A stretch of 64,000 nucleotides of DNA from JAHBXL01 sp038247555 (GCA_038247555.1 JBBRUT010000003.1:1-64000), one strand, 5' to 3'. Positions 8,338 through 16,706 are shown, counted from the stretch's first letter. Numbers and translations are program-made. Notes: generated by a model from the letters alone, not told the origin.

Positions 8338-8373
8338 CACTCGATCCCTAGGTCCCTTATCCCTTAGTCCCTT
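8292..8373. repeat. Fold-back array of AGGGACCG / GNTCCCT repeats
   Basis: Left part: agggatg, agggaccg, agggaccg, agggatgg (8293-8322). Right part: gatccct, aggtccct, tatccct, tagtccct (8343-8372). The two halves are roughly complementary and could fold back on each other. The array lies over the 5' end of lysK and sits between lysK and parA. Confidence 0.65.
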
Positions 8374-8505
8374 CCCCAAACTTGAACTTTCGCCTTGTGC
8401 AGCACGGCGAGCCCCGTGGCCGATAACACCGGCAAGCCTTGCCGGGACCGCCTTTCGTGCGGGGGCGGGGGGAGTGGCAATATCCCGGCATTGCGGGAGT
8501 TGCGC

Positions 8506-10137
8506 GTGCACACCATTGCGGTGGTCAATCAAAAGGGCGGCTGCGGGAAAACCACCTCAGCCATCAATCTGTCCGGGGTCTTTGCCTCGCGCGGCTATCG
8601 CACCCTGCTGGTCGATCTCGATCCCCAGGCCCACTGCGCCGCCGGCCTCGCCATCCCCGAACAGCGCATCGACAAGCACATCGGCGATGCCATGCTGGCC
8701 CCCGACAACTCGCCGATCGATGCCGACCGCCTCCTTTGGCGCGTCAGCCGAAACCTCGATCTGGCTCCAAGCACTGTCCGCCTGGCCGCGCTTGAGGCTG
8801 CCCGCGGCGAGCTGGCCCAGAAGCCCGACGCCGAGAGCCGTCTGAAGCACGCACTCTCGCGGTTCGCCGGCCAGTACGACGTCTGCCTGATCGACTGCTC
8901 TCCGGCGATCGGCCTGCTCACCTTCAACGCGCTCGTTGCAGCCGATGAGATCCTGATCCCTGTCGAGACCGCGTTCTTCTCCCTGCATGGCGCAGAGAAG
9001 CAGGTGAACACGATCAAGGCCGTGGCCAAGCGGCTGAACGTGCAGCCGACCTACCGCCTCCTGCCCACGATGCACGAACCCAGCAGCGCGCTCGCCCGCG
9101 ACCTGCTTGAGGAGCTTCGCCGCCGCTTCCCCGGCCGGGTCACACCGGTTGTCATCCGCATGGATTCGTCGCTCAGGGAGGCTGCGAGCTTCGGCCAGCC
9201 TGTCGTCGAGTATTCCTCGGACTCGCTTGGCGCTCGAGATTACGGCGACCTGGCGACGTTCCTCGTCGAGCACTCGCTGGGGCGGAAGGATGGCCGCGTG
9301 AGCCTCGGCGGCACCGTCGCCAGCGTCACGGGCATCGAATCCATTTCGCCGCGGCCGGCACACGCCGCCGCGATGCCGGAGATTCACATCGTTCCGGGCA
9401 TCGCCGACCGGGCTGCGGTTCGCGCGGCGAAGGTCGATGTCGAGCCGCTTCCCTCTCCGGTCATTCTCGCGGTCCACGCTTCGCCGGTCGCCTCCCACGT
9501 CGCAGCGCCCGTTGCCGGTTCTGCCTGGATGCACGCAGCGCCCGTTGTCGATGCTTCCAGCACGTTCACGCCGACCCGCGCGGCCGACCTTGTTGCCCGC
9601 GCTAAGAAGCTGCACGCCAAGGCCGCCGAAACTTCCGCCAGCATGAATGCTTCCGGATTCTCCGGTGGCGGGACCGCGACTGCTCCGTCTCCGGCGGTGG
9701 AGCCCGCTCGCGCTTCGTCTCAGCGAGATTCCGCTTCCCAGACCCTGCCCCCGTTTCACGCCTCTGCTTCCACATCGACCGAAACTTCTGACAGCATCTG
9801 GTACGGGGTTCGCTTCACGCCTCGCGGCGTCGTCTTCCGCCAGCCCCTCACCCTTGGGCGGAACGTTCGCATTGCCGGGGAGTTCAACAACTGGTCGGAT
9901 GTCGCTACGCCGCTGCGCCCACACCCCACCCTCGGCCTGCTGGAAGGCGCGGCCAATGTCCCCGCTGGCTCTTCGCAGTATCGCGTTGTCGTCGACACGC
10001 AGTGGATCGCTGACCCGTACAACCCGCTGATCGCTCCGAATCCATTTGGCGGCGCGAACAGCATTCTCTTCGTCCCCGAGATCGATTCGCCCCCCCCCCC
10101 GCACGTCGCGGCCATGCCCGCCGGAGTCCACTCATGA
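8506..10137 (+). CDS. ParA/Soj-family ATPase with C-terminal glycogen-binding (CBM48/AMPK-type) domain
   Basis: A 543-residue two-domain protein. Residues 1-260 are a ParA ATPase: deviant Walker A KGGCGKTT (10-17) with the signature first lysine, DLDPQ (38-41) and Walker B LIDCSP (128-133). A 170-residue Ala/Pro/Ser linker follows. Residues ~432-528 match the AMPK/CBM48 glycogen-recognition fold: VRIAGEFNNWSD, then YRVVVDTQWIADPYNP, then FGGANSILFVPE. ParA ATPases position cargo by ATP-dependent gradients on DNA; CBM48 binds alpha-1,4-glucans. I infer a role in placing or segregating glycogen or a glucan-associated cargo. GTG at 8506 has GGAG six bases upstream. The stop overlaps the next start (ATGA). 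A C10 run near the 3' end is prone to slippage. The domain pairing is unusual. Confidence 0.88.
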   Translation: MHTIAVVNQKGGCGKTTSAINLSGVFASRGYRTLLVDLDPQAHCAAGLAIPEQRIDKHIGDAMLAPDNSPIDADRLLWRVSRNLDLAPSTVRLAALEAARGELAQKPDAESRLKHALSRFAGQYDVCLIDCSPAIGLLTFNALVAADEILIPVETAFFSLHGAEKQVNTIKAVAKRLNVQPTYRLLPTMHEPSSALARDLLEELRRRFPGRVTPVVIRMDSSLREAASFGQPVVEYSSDSLGARDYGDLATFLVEHSLGRKDGRVSLGGTVASVTGIESISPRPAHAAAMPEIHIVPGIADRAAVRAAKVDVEPLPSPVILAVHASPVASHVAAPVAGSAWMHAAPVVDASSTFTPTRAADLVARAKKLHAKAAETSASMNASGFSGGGTATAPSPAVEPARASSQRDSASQTLPPFHASASTSTETSDSIWYGVRFTPRGVVFRQPLTLGRNVRIAGEFNNWSDVATPLRPHPTLGLLEGAANVPAGSSQYRVVVDTQWIADPYNPLIAPNPFGGANSILFVPEIDSPPPPHVAAMPAGVHS

Positions 10138-12005
10138 CCGGACGAATCGACAATGGCACTCGCGGCACGCCCCGCCTTCGGCGCGATGATGGTTCGGGGG
10201 GCAAGTGGGACAATCTCCCTCCGGCAACCACGCCGCCGACCGACGAAGAGTTTGATGCGCTCACGGATCTGTTTCTCGGCGAGATCGGCAACGTGTCCGG
10301 CCAAGCCCGGGCGCCCATCGCTGTCAGTTCTCCGCCAGCTTTGCCGGCTGCGCCCGGCCGCGGCCAGCCGGTGCTGCGTCTTGCGGGACTTGCCGATGAC
10401 ATCGATGCCATTGACGGTGAGGATGCCCCAGCGGTTGGCGGCGGGACGGCGCAGACATTGACGCCTGCCAAGACCCGTCTTGTACCAGTCGAATCACGCG
10501 AGGGCGAGAGCCGGTCGCGTCAGGATCAACCCGACCGATCCCGCGATTCCGCGGCCGTTCCTGAGACGAGCGCGATCGTCGAGTGCATCGTGCTCGGCCA
10601 TCTTGCTGTGTCCGGCGCTGCGTGGGCCGCGCACTATGTTCGCGAGGTTGCGCAGGCTTCGGGTCGCCCCGTTGCGTATCTCCGCCTCCAGCATGGCTAC
10701 GCCTCCATCGAACTCATCGGGGGCGACGGCAGCAGTGCGGAACTTCCCAGCGCCAAGTCTGTCGACGAGGGCGTGAAGCTCGCCAGCCAGCGCACTCGCC
10801 GCTGGGTGGTTCGCGCGGATGTCGGCGAGGAGGCAAAGCTCGCCACCAGCCCGCTCATCCGCGTCATCACGCTGTTGACGGGTGTCGATGAGGCCGCGGT
10901 CGTCGCGGCCTACGGCTCCGTCAAGTCCCTTGCCGCCAGCCTCAGCGCGCCGACCATCAATGCGCCCGGCCCCGTGATGCGCGTCGCCGCCATGGGCGCG
11001 CAGCCCGACAAAGCCCAGCCCGCGGCCAAGCGTCTTGCTGATGCCATCACGCGATTTGTCGGACGGCCGGTCGATACGGCTATCTGCAGCGCGAAGATCG
11101 CCTCCTCCCGCCCGTCGGAAGTCCTCTTCACCGGACGCACCGAGATCGATCCGGCCGCCGCGATGGAGCTCCTCGCCCGGGTCTCCAGTCAGACCGAGAT
11201 CATCGAAGCGCCCCCTCGCGTGCTCGAAGCCGAGAGCTTTGGCCCGAGGCTTGTGCAGGCGGACGCGACTTCGAGTGGGCGAAGTGTCGCCGCGCTGGAT
11301 CTTCACGCGGTGGAGCCGGAGATCGATGCGGTTCCTGAAGAAGAAGAGATCGAACTGGTCGATGCCGCCGCTTCTTCCGTTGCGACTTTCCCCAAAAAAG
11401 CGCCTGTGATCGCCGCGACTGCCGCTGCGACGGCGAACGTGTCACCGCCGCCCGCGCCCCCCCGGCGGGTGAGCGCTGCCGAGCGGAACACTGTGGTGCC
11501 TGAATCGAAGCCGTTCTCGATACCCGAGCCGATGCGAGAGTCGGAACGCGAGCTCGCGCCGGAAATCTCGGCGGTCGGGATTGCTTCTGGGGGCGAGCGC
11601 GCGGAAGTGCTCGCCGATGCGCCGAGCGCGCTTGCGCTCCTGCTCCCCGGCCTCCGGCCGATCAGTGTCCGCTGCCCCTATGCCGAGCATGTCGAGTTCG
11701 CGGTGGATCGAAGCGGCACGCTGCACCTGCTTTCGCGGCCCGAAACAGGCGCCGAGGAACGCTCGCTCTCGGAGCTCCTCGTCGCCGGCGCGTGGGCCGA
11801 TGCACATGCGTGCATGCTCGCCGCCGCGATTGGGCAATCGGCCTCGCTGGTTGCAAGCGGCATGTCCGACAGCGCGGAGCTTCACCTTTTCACCGATCGC
11901 CCGAAGGGCTCGCGGCGTCTCCTTGAGACCAGTGTGAACCTCCACCTGTTGGCCCGCGTGGAAGTCCGCGGCCAGGCGGGCTGGTACTGCACCGATCTGA
12001 ACTGA
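10134..12005 (+). CDS. Uncharacterised ParA-operon protein with degenerate MinD/FlhG-like region
   Basis: A 623-residue protein coupled by an ATGA overlap to the ParA-CBM48 gene. Residues 1-150 are low complexity with a DEEFDALTDLFLGEI motif. Residues ~150-370 look like a MinD/FlhG-type SIMIBI fold without a P-loop: VECIVLGHLAVSGAAW at the Walker A position, VITLLTGVDEAAVVAAYGSV (like the MinD TTPE..A..DAY strand-helix), and a VGRPVDTAICSAKI strand. Then come a Glu-rich linker and a mixed C-terminal domain to 623. I infer a non-catalytic ParA partner or adaptor. The fold assignment rests on pattern similarity only. Confidence 0.7.
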   Translation: MTGRIDNGTRGTPRLRRDDGSGGKWDNLPPATTPPTDEEFDALTDLFLGEIGNVSGQARAPIAVSSPPALPAAPGRGQPVLRLAGLADDIDAIDGEDAPAVGGGTAQTLTPAKTRLVPVESREGESRSRQDQPDRSRDSAAVPETSAIVECIVLGHLAVSGAAWAAHYVREVAQASGRPVAYLRLQHGYASIELIGGDGSSAELPSAKSVDEGVKLASQRTRRWVVRADVGEEAKLATSPLIRVITLLTGVDEAAVVAAYGSVKSLAASLSAPTINAPGPVMRVAAMGAQPDKAQPAAKRLADAITRFVGRPVDTAICSAKIASSRPSEVLFTGRTEIDPAAAMELLARVSSQTEIIEAPPRVLEAESFGPRLVQADATSSGRSVAALDLHAVEPEIDAVPEEEEIELVDAAASSVATFPKKAPVIAATAAATANVSPPPAPPRRVSAAERNTVVPESKPFSIPEPMRESERELAPEISAVGIASGGERAEVLADAPSALALLLPGLRPISVRCPYAEHVEFAVDRSGTLHLLSRPETGAEERSLSELLVAGAWADAHACMLAAAIGQSASLVASGMSDSAELHLFTDRPKGSRRLLETSVNLHLLARVEVRGQAGWYCTDLN

Positions 12006-12041
12006 TACGGATCGCCGCTCGTTGTCGAGCGACAGACAGGT

Positions 12042-12060
12042 CTCGCCGCGGAGCGGCGAG
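12042..12060. terminator. Hairpin between convergent parA operon and PEP-CTERM gene
   Basis: An 8-bp perfect inverted repeat (CTCGCCGC / GCGGCGAG) with a 3-nt loop lies in the 74-bp gap between two convergent genes. There is no U-tract, so its use as a bidirectional terminator is inferred from position. Confidence 0.5.
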
Positions 12061-12079
12061 GCACCCAAGAGCCGGAGAT

Positions 12080-12778
12080 TCAGGCGATGCGGCGACGGCG
12101 GACCACGCCGACAAGGCCTGCGCACACCAGCCCGCCAAGGCCCATGAACACGCCGGCTGGCAGTGGCACGAGGTTCAGGTCGCCAAAGGTCAGGATGAGC
12201 TGGACGTCGCCATTTAACGCGGAATCAGCCTGTGAACTTCCGTAGGCAAACACACCGCTCGTCTCTTCAACGTTAGAGGCCCCGCCCATCGCGAAGCTGC
12301 TGCCGAGGTTCATGTTGATGTCGGCCAGTGCAGCGGCGTTCAGACCGTACGTCACCGTCGAGTTCTGCTCTGTGGTCAGGAAGCTTCGGCTGCCGAAGAC
12401 CGTGCCTGTACCCAGGTCATTGAATCTCTGAACGCCTTCAACCCCTGCGGTGCCTGACCGGGCGGCAAGGTCTGACTCGGAACCTGTGAAATCGTAGAGC
12501 GTTACCGTGAAGTTGTTGGTCACCGTGAATGCGCCGGTGCTCAGCGTCGCGGCGATCACACCCTGACCGGGTCCTGGCGCGGCGGGAATTGTGAACACAA
12601 AGTAGTTCCGGTACACCGTTCCCGAGCTGTTGCCTATGAGGTAGTTGTTGTTCTGGCTCACAACTCCGGTTGATTGATAAAAGCCGCGTGCAGAGCTATT
12701 CACCGGCGCTGCATTCGCGGTGCCCGCGGCCGCGGCGATGCCTGTTGCCAGCAAGATCGTTGTGATACGTGACGTCAT
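12080..12778 (-). CDS. PEP-CTERM (VPLPA-type) secreted protein
   Basis: A 232-residue exported protein. The N-terminus MTSRITTILLATGIAAAAGT followed by ANAAP is a Sec signal peptide. The C-terminus VPLPAGVFMGLGGL, a hydrophobic helix and RRRR is a PEP-CTERM sorting domain, the exosortase target. The body is Thr/Asn/Gly-rich beta sequence with no recognised catalytic domain. PEP-CTERM proteins are usually cell-surface or extracellular matrix proteins; the exosortase is not in this window. ATG at 12778 is preceded by a GAAAGAAG purine stretch. Confidence 0.83.
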   Translation of the reverse strand: MTSRITTILLATGIAAAAGTANAAPVNSSARGFYQSTGVVSQNNNYLIGNSSGTVYRNYFVFTIPAAPGPGQGVIAATLSTGAFTVTNNFTVTLYDFTGSESDLAARSGTAGVEGVQRFNDLGTGTVFGSRSFLTTEQNSTVTYGLNAAALADINMNLGSSFAMGGASNVEETSGVFAYGSSQADSALNGDVQLILTFGDLNLVPLPAGVFMGLGGLVCAGLVGVVRRRRIA

Positions 12779-12873
12779 CAGTGCGCTTCTTTCCGTCAGA
12801 GTCTTGGCGTCGCGGCAAGCCCGTTGCCCACAGACGGCAGACTATCAGCGCGGGCCAGGGAATGCAATCCGGT

Positions 12874-12914
12874 GGGCGAGTGACGAGAAAGAGGGGCGAG
12901 TAGCGAGTGGCGAG
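12874..12914. repeat. GGCGAGT-type heptamer array
   Basis: Consecutive units gggcgag, tgacgag, aaagagg, ggcgag, tagcgag, tggcgag. Six degenerate copies, mostly with period 7, in the gap between divergent genes. Confidence 0.7.
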
Positions 12915-13088
12915 TGGAACGGAGCAGGACGATCCATAAGCCTTTGTAGTTGCAAGTCTTAAGTTGTTTCGATGTGGCCGCGCCCGCGTTCGCTGCTTAG
13001 GCGAATCCCTACATACTCCGCTCGCGATCAAGCCTCCGTCGCGCCGAACCTCGGCCACGTAACCCCCGCGCGCACAGCGACTTCCGAT

Positions 13089-13094
13089 TACACT
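13089..13094 (+). promoter_or_regulatory. -10 box TACACT of a probably leaderless transcript (POT gene)
   Basis: TACACT ends 7 nt before the ATG at 13102 and there is no Shine-Dalgarno, so transcription should start at or next to the start codon. One of several identical arrangements in the window. Confidence 0.55.
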
Positions 13095-13101
13095 CCCCAG
13101 C

Positions 13102-15033
13102 ATGAGCGATCCACGCAACGTCATCGGCAGCGGAATCGGCGGCGAGCGGGACAAGGATCTCGACGATGTAGCGTTGCGGGGGCTGGAATCCGGCGGGGCG
13201 AAGCTCCGCCAGCCGCCCGGCTTGCGTGTGCTCTTCATGACCGAGATGTGGGAGCGCTTCAGCTTCTATGGCATGAAGGCCCTGCTGGTTGTCTACCTGG
13301 TGAAGATCCTCTCGGTCTCGACACTCGCCCCGGGGATGTACACCAACTACATCGAGGTCGAGCAGGTTGTCGAGAAGGCGAAGGACGCACCGAAGGATGC
13401 GCCTGCGCCCAAGAGCATCGTTCACACCTTCCAGCACCATGTGTCGATCGATCACACTGCGCCGCCTGCCGCGGCGGATGGACCGGTGCCCGCCGCGATG
13501 CAGGTCACCATCCAGCAGCCTGCAAGCAGTATCGTGCGCAAGGTAACCGGCACCGACAGGGACGGCAAACCGACCACGACATGGGAGAACAACGGGGCGA
13601 AGCTCACGGTCAGCAACCCGACGTCGGAGAAGCTGAGTGTTTCCGTGAGAGTGCGGCGCGATGGCGAGGACCCGCAGACGTACTTCACGATCGGCAATGC
13701 CAACTCGCCGGTGGTGAGCGAACTTGAGCCCGGCAAGAGCCAGGAGTACGACCTCAAGGTGAACACCGAGCCGAGCGGGCTGAACTGGGACAAACCCAGC
13801 ATGGGACAACTGGTCGGCTGGTACGGCGGGCTGGTGTATCTGCTGCCGATCGTCGGCGGGTATCTGGCAGATCGCTGGCTTGGCACGCACAAGTGCCTGA
13901 TCATCGGCGCGATCGTCATCGCCGCGGGCCACTTTACGATGATGTTCGAGACGCTTCCCACTCTGTATATGGGTCTGCTGCTGGTGATCCTGGGGACGGG
14001 CTTCTTCAAGGCGAACGTCTCGACGATGGTCGGGCAGATCTACAAGCAGGGCGACCCGCGGCGGGATGCGGGGTTCACGATCTTCTACATGGGCATCAAC
14101 CTGGGCGCGTTTCTCGCGCCGATCATCTGCGGCTGGCTCGCTGTAACCTATGGCTGGGCGTGGGGGTTTGGCGCGGCGGGTGTGGGCATGGTGTTTGGCC
14201 TGCTGCAATACCTGCATGGCAGGCCGAAGCACCTGGCGGGGATCGGTCTTGCGCCATCCGCGGCGGGGATGGATGCCGCGGCGAAGGCGGAGGCGGCGAG
14301 GCCGCTCACGCGTGAAGAGATCAGCCGCATCGGAGTCATCAGCATTCTGTCGTTCTTCGTGATCTTTTTCTGGGTCGCGTTTGAACAGTCCGCAACGTCG
14401 ATGGCGGTTTTCGCAGAGGAGCGCACCGACCGCACGCTCCCGTGGCTGCCCGATGCGCTCGCTTGGATGGTCGGCGGCCTGCCCGATGGCGGGGGGCCGG
14501 CGGTCTTCCCGACGGCATGGGTGCAGTCGATCAACCCGCTCTTCATCCTGCTTCTGGCGCCGATGTTCGCCACGCTGTGGGTGAGGCTGGCGGTGCGAGG
14601 GAGGGAACCGAGCACACCAACGAAGATGGCGATCGCGCTCATCTCGCTCGGGCTGGGGTTCTTCTTCATGGTCTTCGCCGCGCAGGCCAATGCGGGCGGG
14701 CAACTGGCGTCGCCCATCTGGGTGTTGCTGGCGTTCTTCATTCACACGTGTGCGGAACTGTGTCTGTCGCCGGTCGGCCTGTCGGCGGTGACGAAGCTCG
14801 CGCCGCTGAAGTTCGCGTCGCTGATGATGGGCATCTGGTTCCTGGCGAACTTCTTTGCGAACCTGATCGCGGGGCTCACCGCCGGGCAGATCGACAACAT
14901 CGCCGAGAAGGGCTTCGTCCTCCCGGGCTATCAGGGCTTCTTCCTGATCTTCGTCATCGCGCCGTGCGCGGCGGGGCTGGTGCTCTTTGCGCTGGTGCCG
15001 ATGCTCAAGAGGATGTCGCACGGGAGAGCGTGA
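13102..15033 (+). CDS. POT/PTR2 family proton-coupled peptide transporter with large TM1-TM2 insertion
   Basis: A 643-residue inner-membrane transporter that should import di- and tripeptides with protons. The family motif EMWERFSFYGMKALLVVYL lies at residues 48-66, and GGYLADRWLGTHK and the FKANVSTMVGQ/FYMGINLGAFLAP region follow. Between the first and second helices there is an insert of about 155 residues (~76-230), beta-rich in pattern (AKLTVSNPTSEKLSVSVRV), where POT proteins normally have a short loop. It should face the periplasm. The start lacks a Shine-Dalgarno but has TACACT 7 nt upstream. Confidence 0.9.
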   Translation: MSDPRNVIGSGIGGERDKDLDDVALRGLESGGAKLRQPPGLRVLFMTEMWERFSFYGMKALLVVYLVKILSVSTLAPGMYTNYIEVEQVVEKAKDAPKDAPAPKSIVHTFQHHVSIDHTAPPAAADGPVPAAMQVTIQQPASSIVRKVTGTDRDGKPTTTWENNGAKLTVSNPTSEKLSVSVRVRRDGEDPQTYFTIGNANSPVVSELEPGKSQEYDLKVNTEPSGLNWDKPSMGQLVGWYGGLVYLLPIVGGYLADRWLGTHKCLIIGAIVIAAGHFTMMFETLPTLYMGLLLVILGTGFFKANVSTMVGQIYKQGDPRRDAGFTIFYMGINLGAFLAPIICGWLAVTYGWAWGFGAAGVGMVFGLLQYLHGRPKHLAGIGLAPSAAGMDAAAKAEAARPLTREEISRIGVISILSFFVIFFWVAFEQSATSMAVFAEERTDRTLPWLPDALAWMVGGLPDGGGPAVFPTAWVQSINPLFILLLAPMFATLWVRLAVRGREPSTPTKMAIALISLGLGFFFMVFAAQANAGGQLASPIWVLLAFFIHTCAELCLSPVGLSAVTKLAPLKFASLMMGIWFLANFFANLIAGLTAGQIDNIAEKGFVLPGYQGFFLIFVIAPCAAGLVLFALVPMLKRMSHGRA

Positions 15034-15040
15034 GGAGGGC

Positions 15041-15105
15041 TTTGGATTTTGGAATGCGGAGTCTGAGTCCTCAGTCCTTGGTCTTGATCTTGGGTCCTTT
15101 GGCCT
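15041..15105. repeat. Heptamer-like array overlapping the 3' end of the peroxiredoxin gene
   Basis: Reads tttggat, tttggaa, tgcggag, tctgagt, cctcagt and then ccttggt, cttgatc, ttgggtc, ctttgg into the coding end of the convergent bcp gene. Its Lys-rich tail KGPKIKTKD appears to be encoded by the array. Confidence 0.5.
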
Positions 15106-15598
15106 TCGGCGGTGCGAGCAGTTCCTGCACTGCCTTCAGCACGCGCTCGGCATGACCCGGTGTCCGCACACTGTCCCATCGCTTTGCAACGGTTCCCTTT
15201 GCATCGATCAAGTACGTCGTCCGCAGCAGCCCGATGAACGTGTTGCCGTAGAGCTTCTTGGTCCCCCATGTGCCATAGGCCGTGCACACGGGCGGTGAGC
15301 CATCCTTGCCCGGCACATCCGCCAGCAACGTGAACTTGAGCCGATGTTTGCGTGCGAACGCGTCGTGGGACTCCACGGAGTCGGGGCTGACTCCGATCAC
15401 CGCGACGCCGAGCTTTGAGAGGTCTGCGTGCACATCGCGCAGGCCGCACGCCTGGTTGGTGCACACTGGCGTGTCATCCTCGGGATAGAAGTAGATCACC
15501 ACCGGCCAGCCCCGATACTGCTTGAGCGTGTGCTTCTTGCCGTGCTGGTCGCGAAGCGAAAATGCCGGCGCGGCCTGTGCGACTTCAATCAGCGGCAT
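15071..15598 (-). CDS. bcp: Peroxiredoxin of the BCP/PrxQ type
   Basis: A 175-residue thiol peroxidase that reduces hydrogen peroxide and organic hydroperoxides. FYPEDDTPVCTNQACGLRD contains the peroxidatic Cys in the TxxC site and a second Cys five residues later, the BCP two-Cys arrangement. Downstream strands (VIGVSPDSVESH, FTLLADVPG) and the conserved Arg in LLRTTYLID are present. ATG at 15598 has AGAGGA six bases upstream. The last ~10 residues are Lys-rich and lie in a repeat array. Insulated from the upstream DUF481 gene by a strong terminator, so it has its own promoter or depends on read-through. Confidence 0.92.
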   Translation of the reverse strand: MPLIEVAQAAPAFSLRDQHGKKHTLKQYRGWPVVIYFYPEDDTPVCTNQACGLRDVHADLSKLGVAVIGVSPDSVESHDAFARKHRLKFTLLADVPGKDGSPPVCTAYGTWGTKKLYGNTFIGLLRTTYLIDAKGTVAKRWDSVRTPGHAERVLKAVQELLAPPKAKGPKIKTKD

Positions 15599-15618
15599 CG
15601 GGAATCCTCTCGAGATAG

Positions 15619-15644
15619 AAAAAGGCCCCGGCATTGCCGGGGCC
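15619..15644 (-). terminator. Rho-independent terminator downstream of the DUF481 gene
   Basis: A 9-bp GGCCCCGGC/GCCGGGGCC stem with a 3-nt loop (15624-15644) is followed on the minus strand by five U residues (A15619-15623 on the plus strand). It lies between the DUF481 stop and the bcp start. Confidence 0.9.
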
Positions 15645-15677
15645 CTTTGAGCCTTTGACCGACGATCCATGACACGA

Positions 15678-16607
15678 TCAGAACTTCCAGCCAACGGTTG
15701 CAAAGTAGGTCAGGTCGTTCCGCTTGCGTCCATCGCCGGGCGTCGAGTCGTAGCGATCCTCCGCGCCGATCTTGAACACCATACCCGTGTCGGCGTTGAG
15801 CAGGAACTCGAGGCCCGTTGCGCCCACAAGGCGATACTCGGGGAAATCGAGCATGCTCCAGTAGGAGTCAAACGTGAAGAAGAACTTCGCCGTGTCGCTG
15901 AACTTGTGTGTGAAGTCGAAGCCGAGGTTCAACTCCGGAACCCACCGGTTATCCGATCCGCCGATCTCCCTCGTCACCGCGATGCCGAAGCGCGGCAGCA
16001 GCAGGGTGGTATCGGTGTCGATGAGCTCATACCCCATGCCCAGCACACCGGTGATGCGCCAGTCGTACTCCTGGAAGTAGTCGTACTCGGCCTGGCCTTT
16101 GGCGTATACGCGCCACTTGCTGTCGGTGATCTTCCAATCGTTCCTGAGAGTCGCGTCGAACCGGTCCTGCGACTTGCTTCCGTCATCCTCGGCGTAGAGG
16201 TATGCCAGGCGGAAGGCCGTTGCCATTCGAATCGTTTCGCGCGTGCCGCCAAACGCCACGAACGCGCCGAGGCGCTCGGTGTTGCCGGTTGCGCCGGTCA
16301 GGCCCGCATCCACCGAGAAGTTCCATTCCTTGAAGAAAGAGTCGGGGTCTGGTAGAGGCGGGTTGGCGTCGGCTACTTCCTTGACCTGTTCTCGTGTGAA
16401 GGTCATCTGACCCAGGAGCGGGTGGTCGATGATGACCGACTTGTCGTCAGAAGAGATGAGCTTGCCCTTGAGCACCTCACCGGTCGTCAGAGTCACGTTG
16501 CTCTCGGTGCCGGGCTCAGGGTCCACGGAAACGTTGAGGTTGAGCTCGCCTGCCGCCGAGCTGGTGACGGCGGCAATCAGGGCTGCGGCGATCGTCCATC
16601 TGGTCAT
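15678..16607 (-). CDS. DUF481 outer-membrane beta-barrel-like protein
   Basis: A 309-residue exported protein with signal peptide MTRWTIAAALIAAVTSSAAG. Residues ~35-80 form a small beta domain (LTTGEVLKGKLISSDDKSVI) of the type found before DUF481. From ~95 the alternating strands NFSVDAGLTGATGNTERLGA through the terminal aromatic YFATVGWKF are the DUF481 barrel, with the C-terminal Phe typical of outer-membrane proteins. Function unknown; 'salt-induced outer membrane protein' is a family label. ATG at 16607 has GAGGAG eight bases upstream. Divergent from the ABC-F gene. Confidence 0.87.
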   Translation of the reverse strand: MTRWTIAAALIAAVTSSAAGELNLNVSVDPEPGTESNVTLTTGEVLKGKLISSDDKSVIIDHPLLGQMTFTREQVKEVADANPPLPDPDSFFKEWNFSVDAGLTGATGNTERLGAFVAFGGTRETIRMATAFRLAYLYAEDDGSKSQDRFDATLRNDWKITDSKWRVYAKGQAEYDYFQEYDWRITGVLGMGYELIDTDTTLLLPRFGIAVTREIGGSDNRWVPELNLGFDFTHKFSDTAKFFFTFDSYWSMLDFPEYRLVGATGLEFLLNADTGMVFKIGAEDRYDSTPGDGRKRNDLTYFATVGWKF

Positions 16608-16706
16608 CGTGAAAACTCCTCGAAGTTGTGGAATGCAGTGCCAGTTCGCGCGGCGAGTGTAGGGAGCCGCACGCGCGTCGGAAAGCCGCCGGGCGGGAGC
16701 GAATTG

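Larger units (their letters stand above)
12779..13101. other. Divergent intergenic region, PEP-CTERM / POT transporter
   Basis: A 323-bp gap holding the promoters of two divergent genes. It contains a heptamer array at 12874-12914 and a leaderless-type -10 box at 13089-13094. No ORF or RNA gene is supported. Confidence 0.6.

Noticed and set aside
8557..10131. 524-aa minus-strand frame over the ParA gene
   Set aside because: No conserved motif; antisense to intact Walker motifs and CBM48.
13009..15021. 670-aa open frame on the minus strand
   Set aside because: It is antisense to the POT transporter, Arg/His/Asp-rich, with no motif. GC-rich codon use commonly leaves such shadow frames open.
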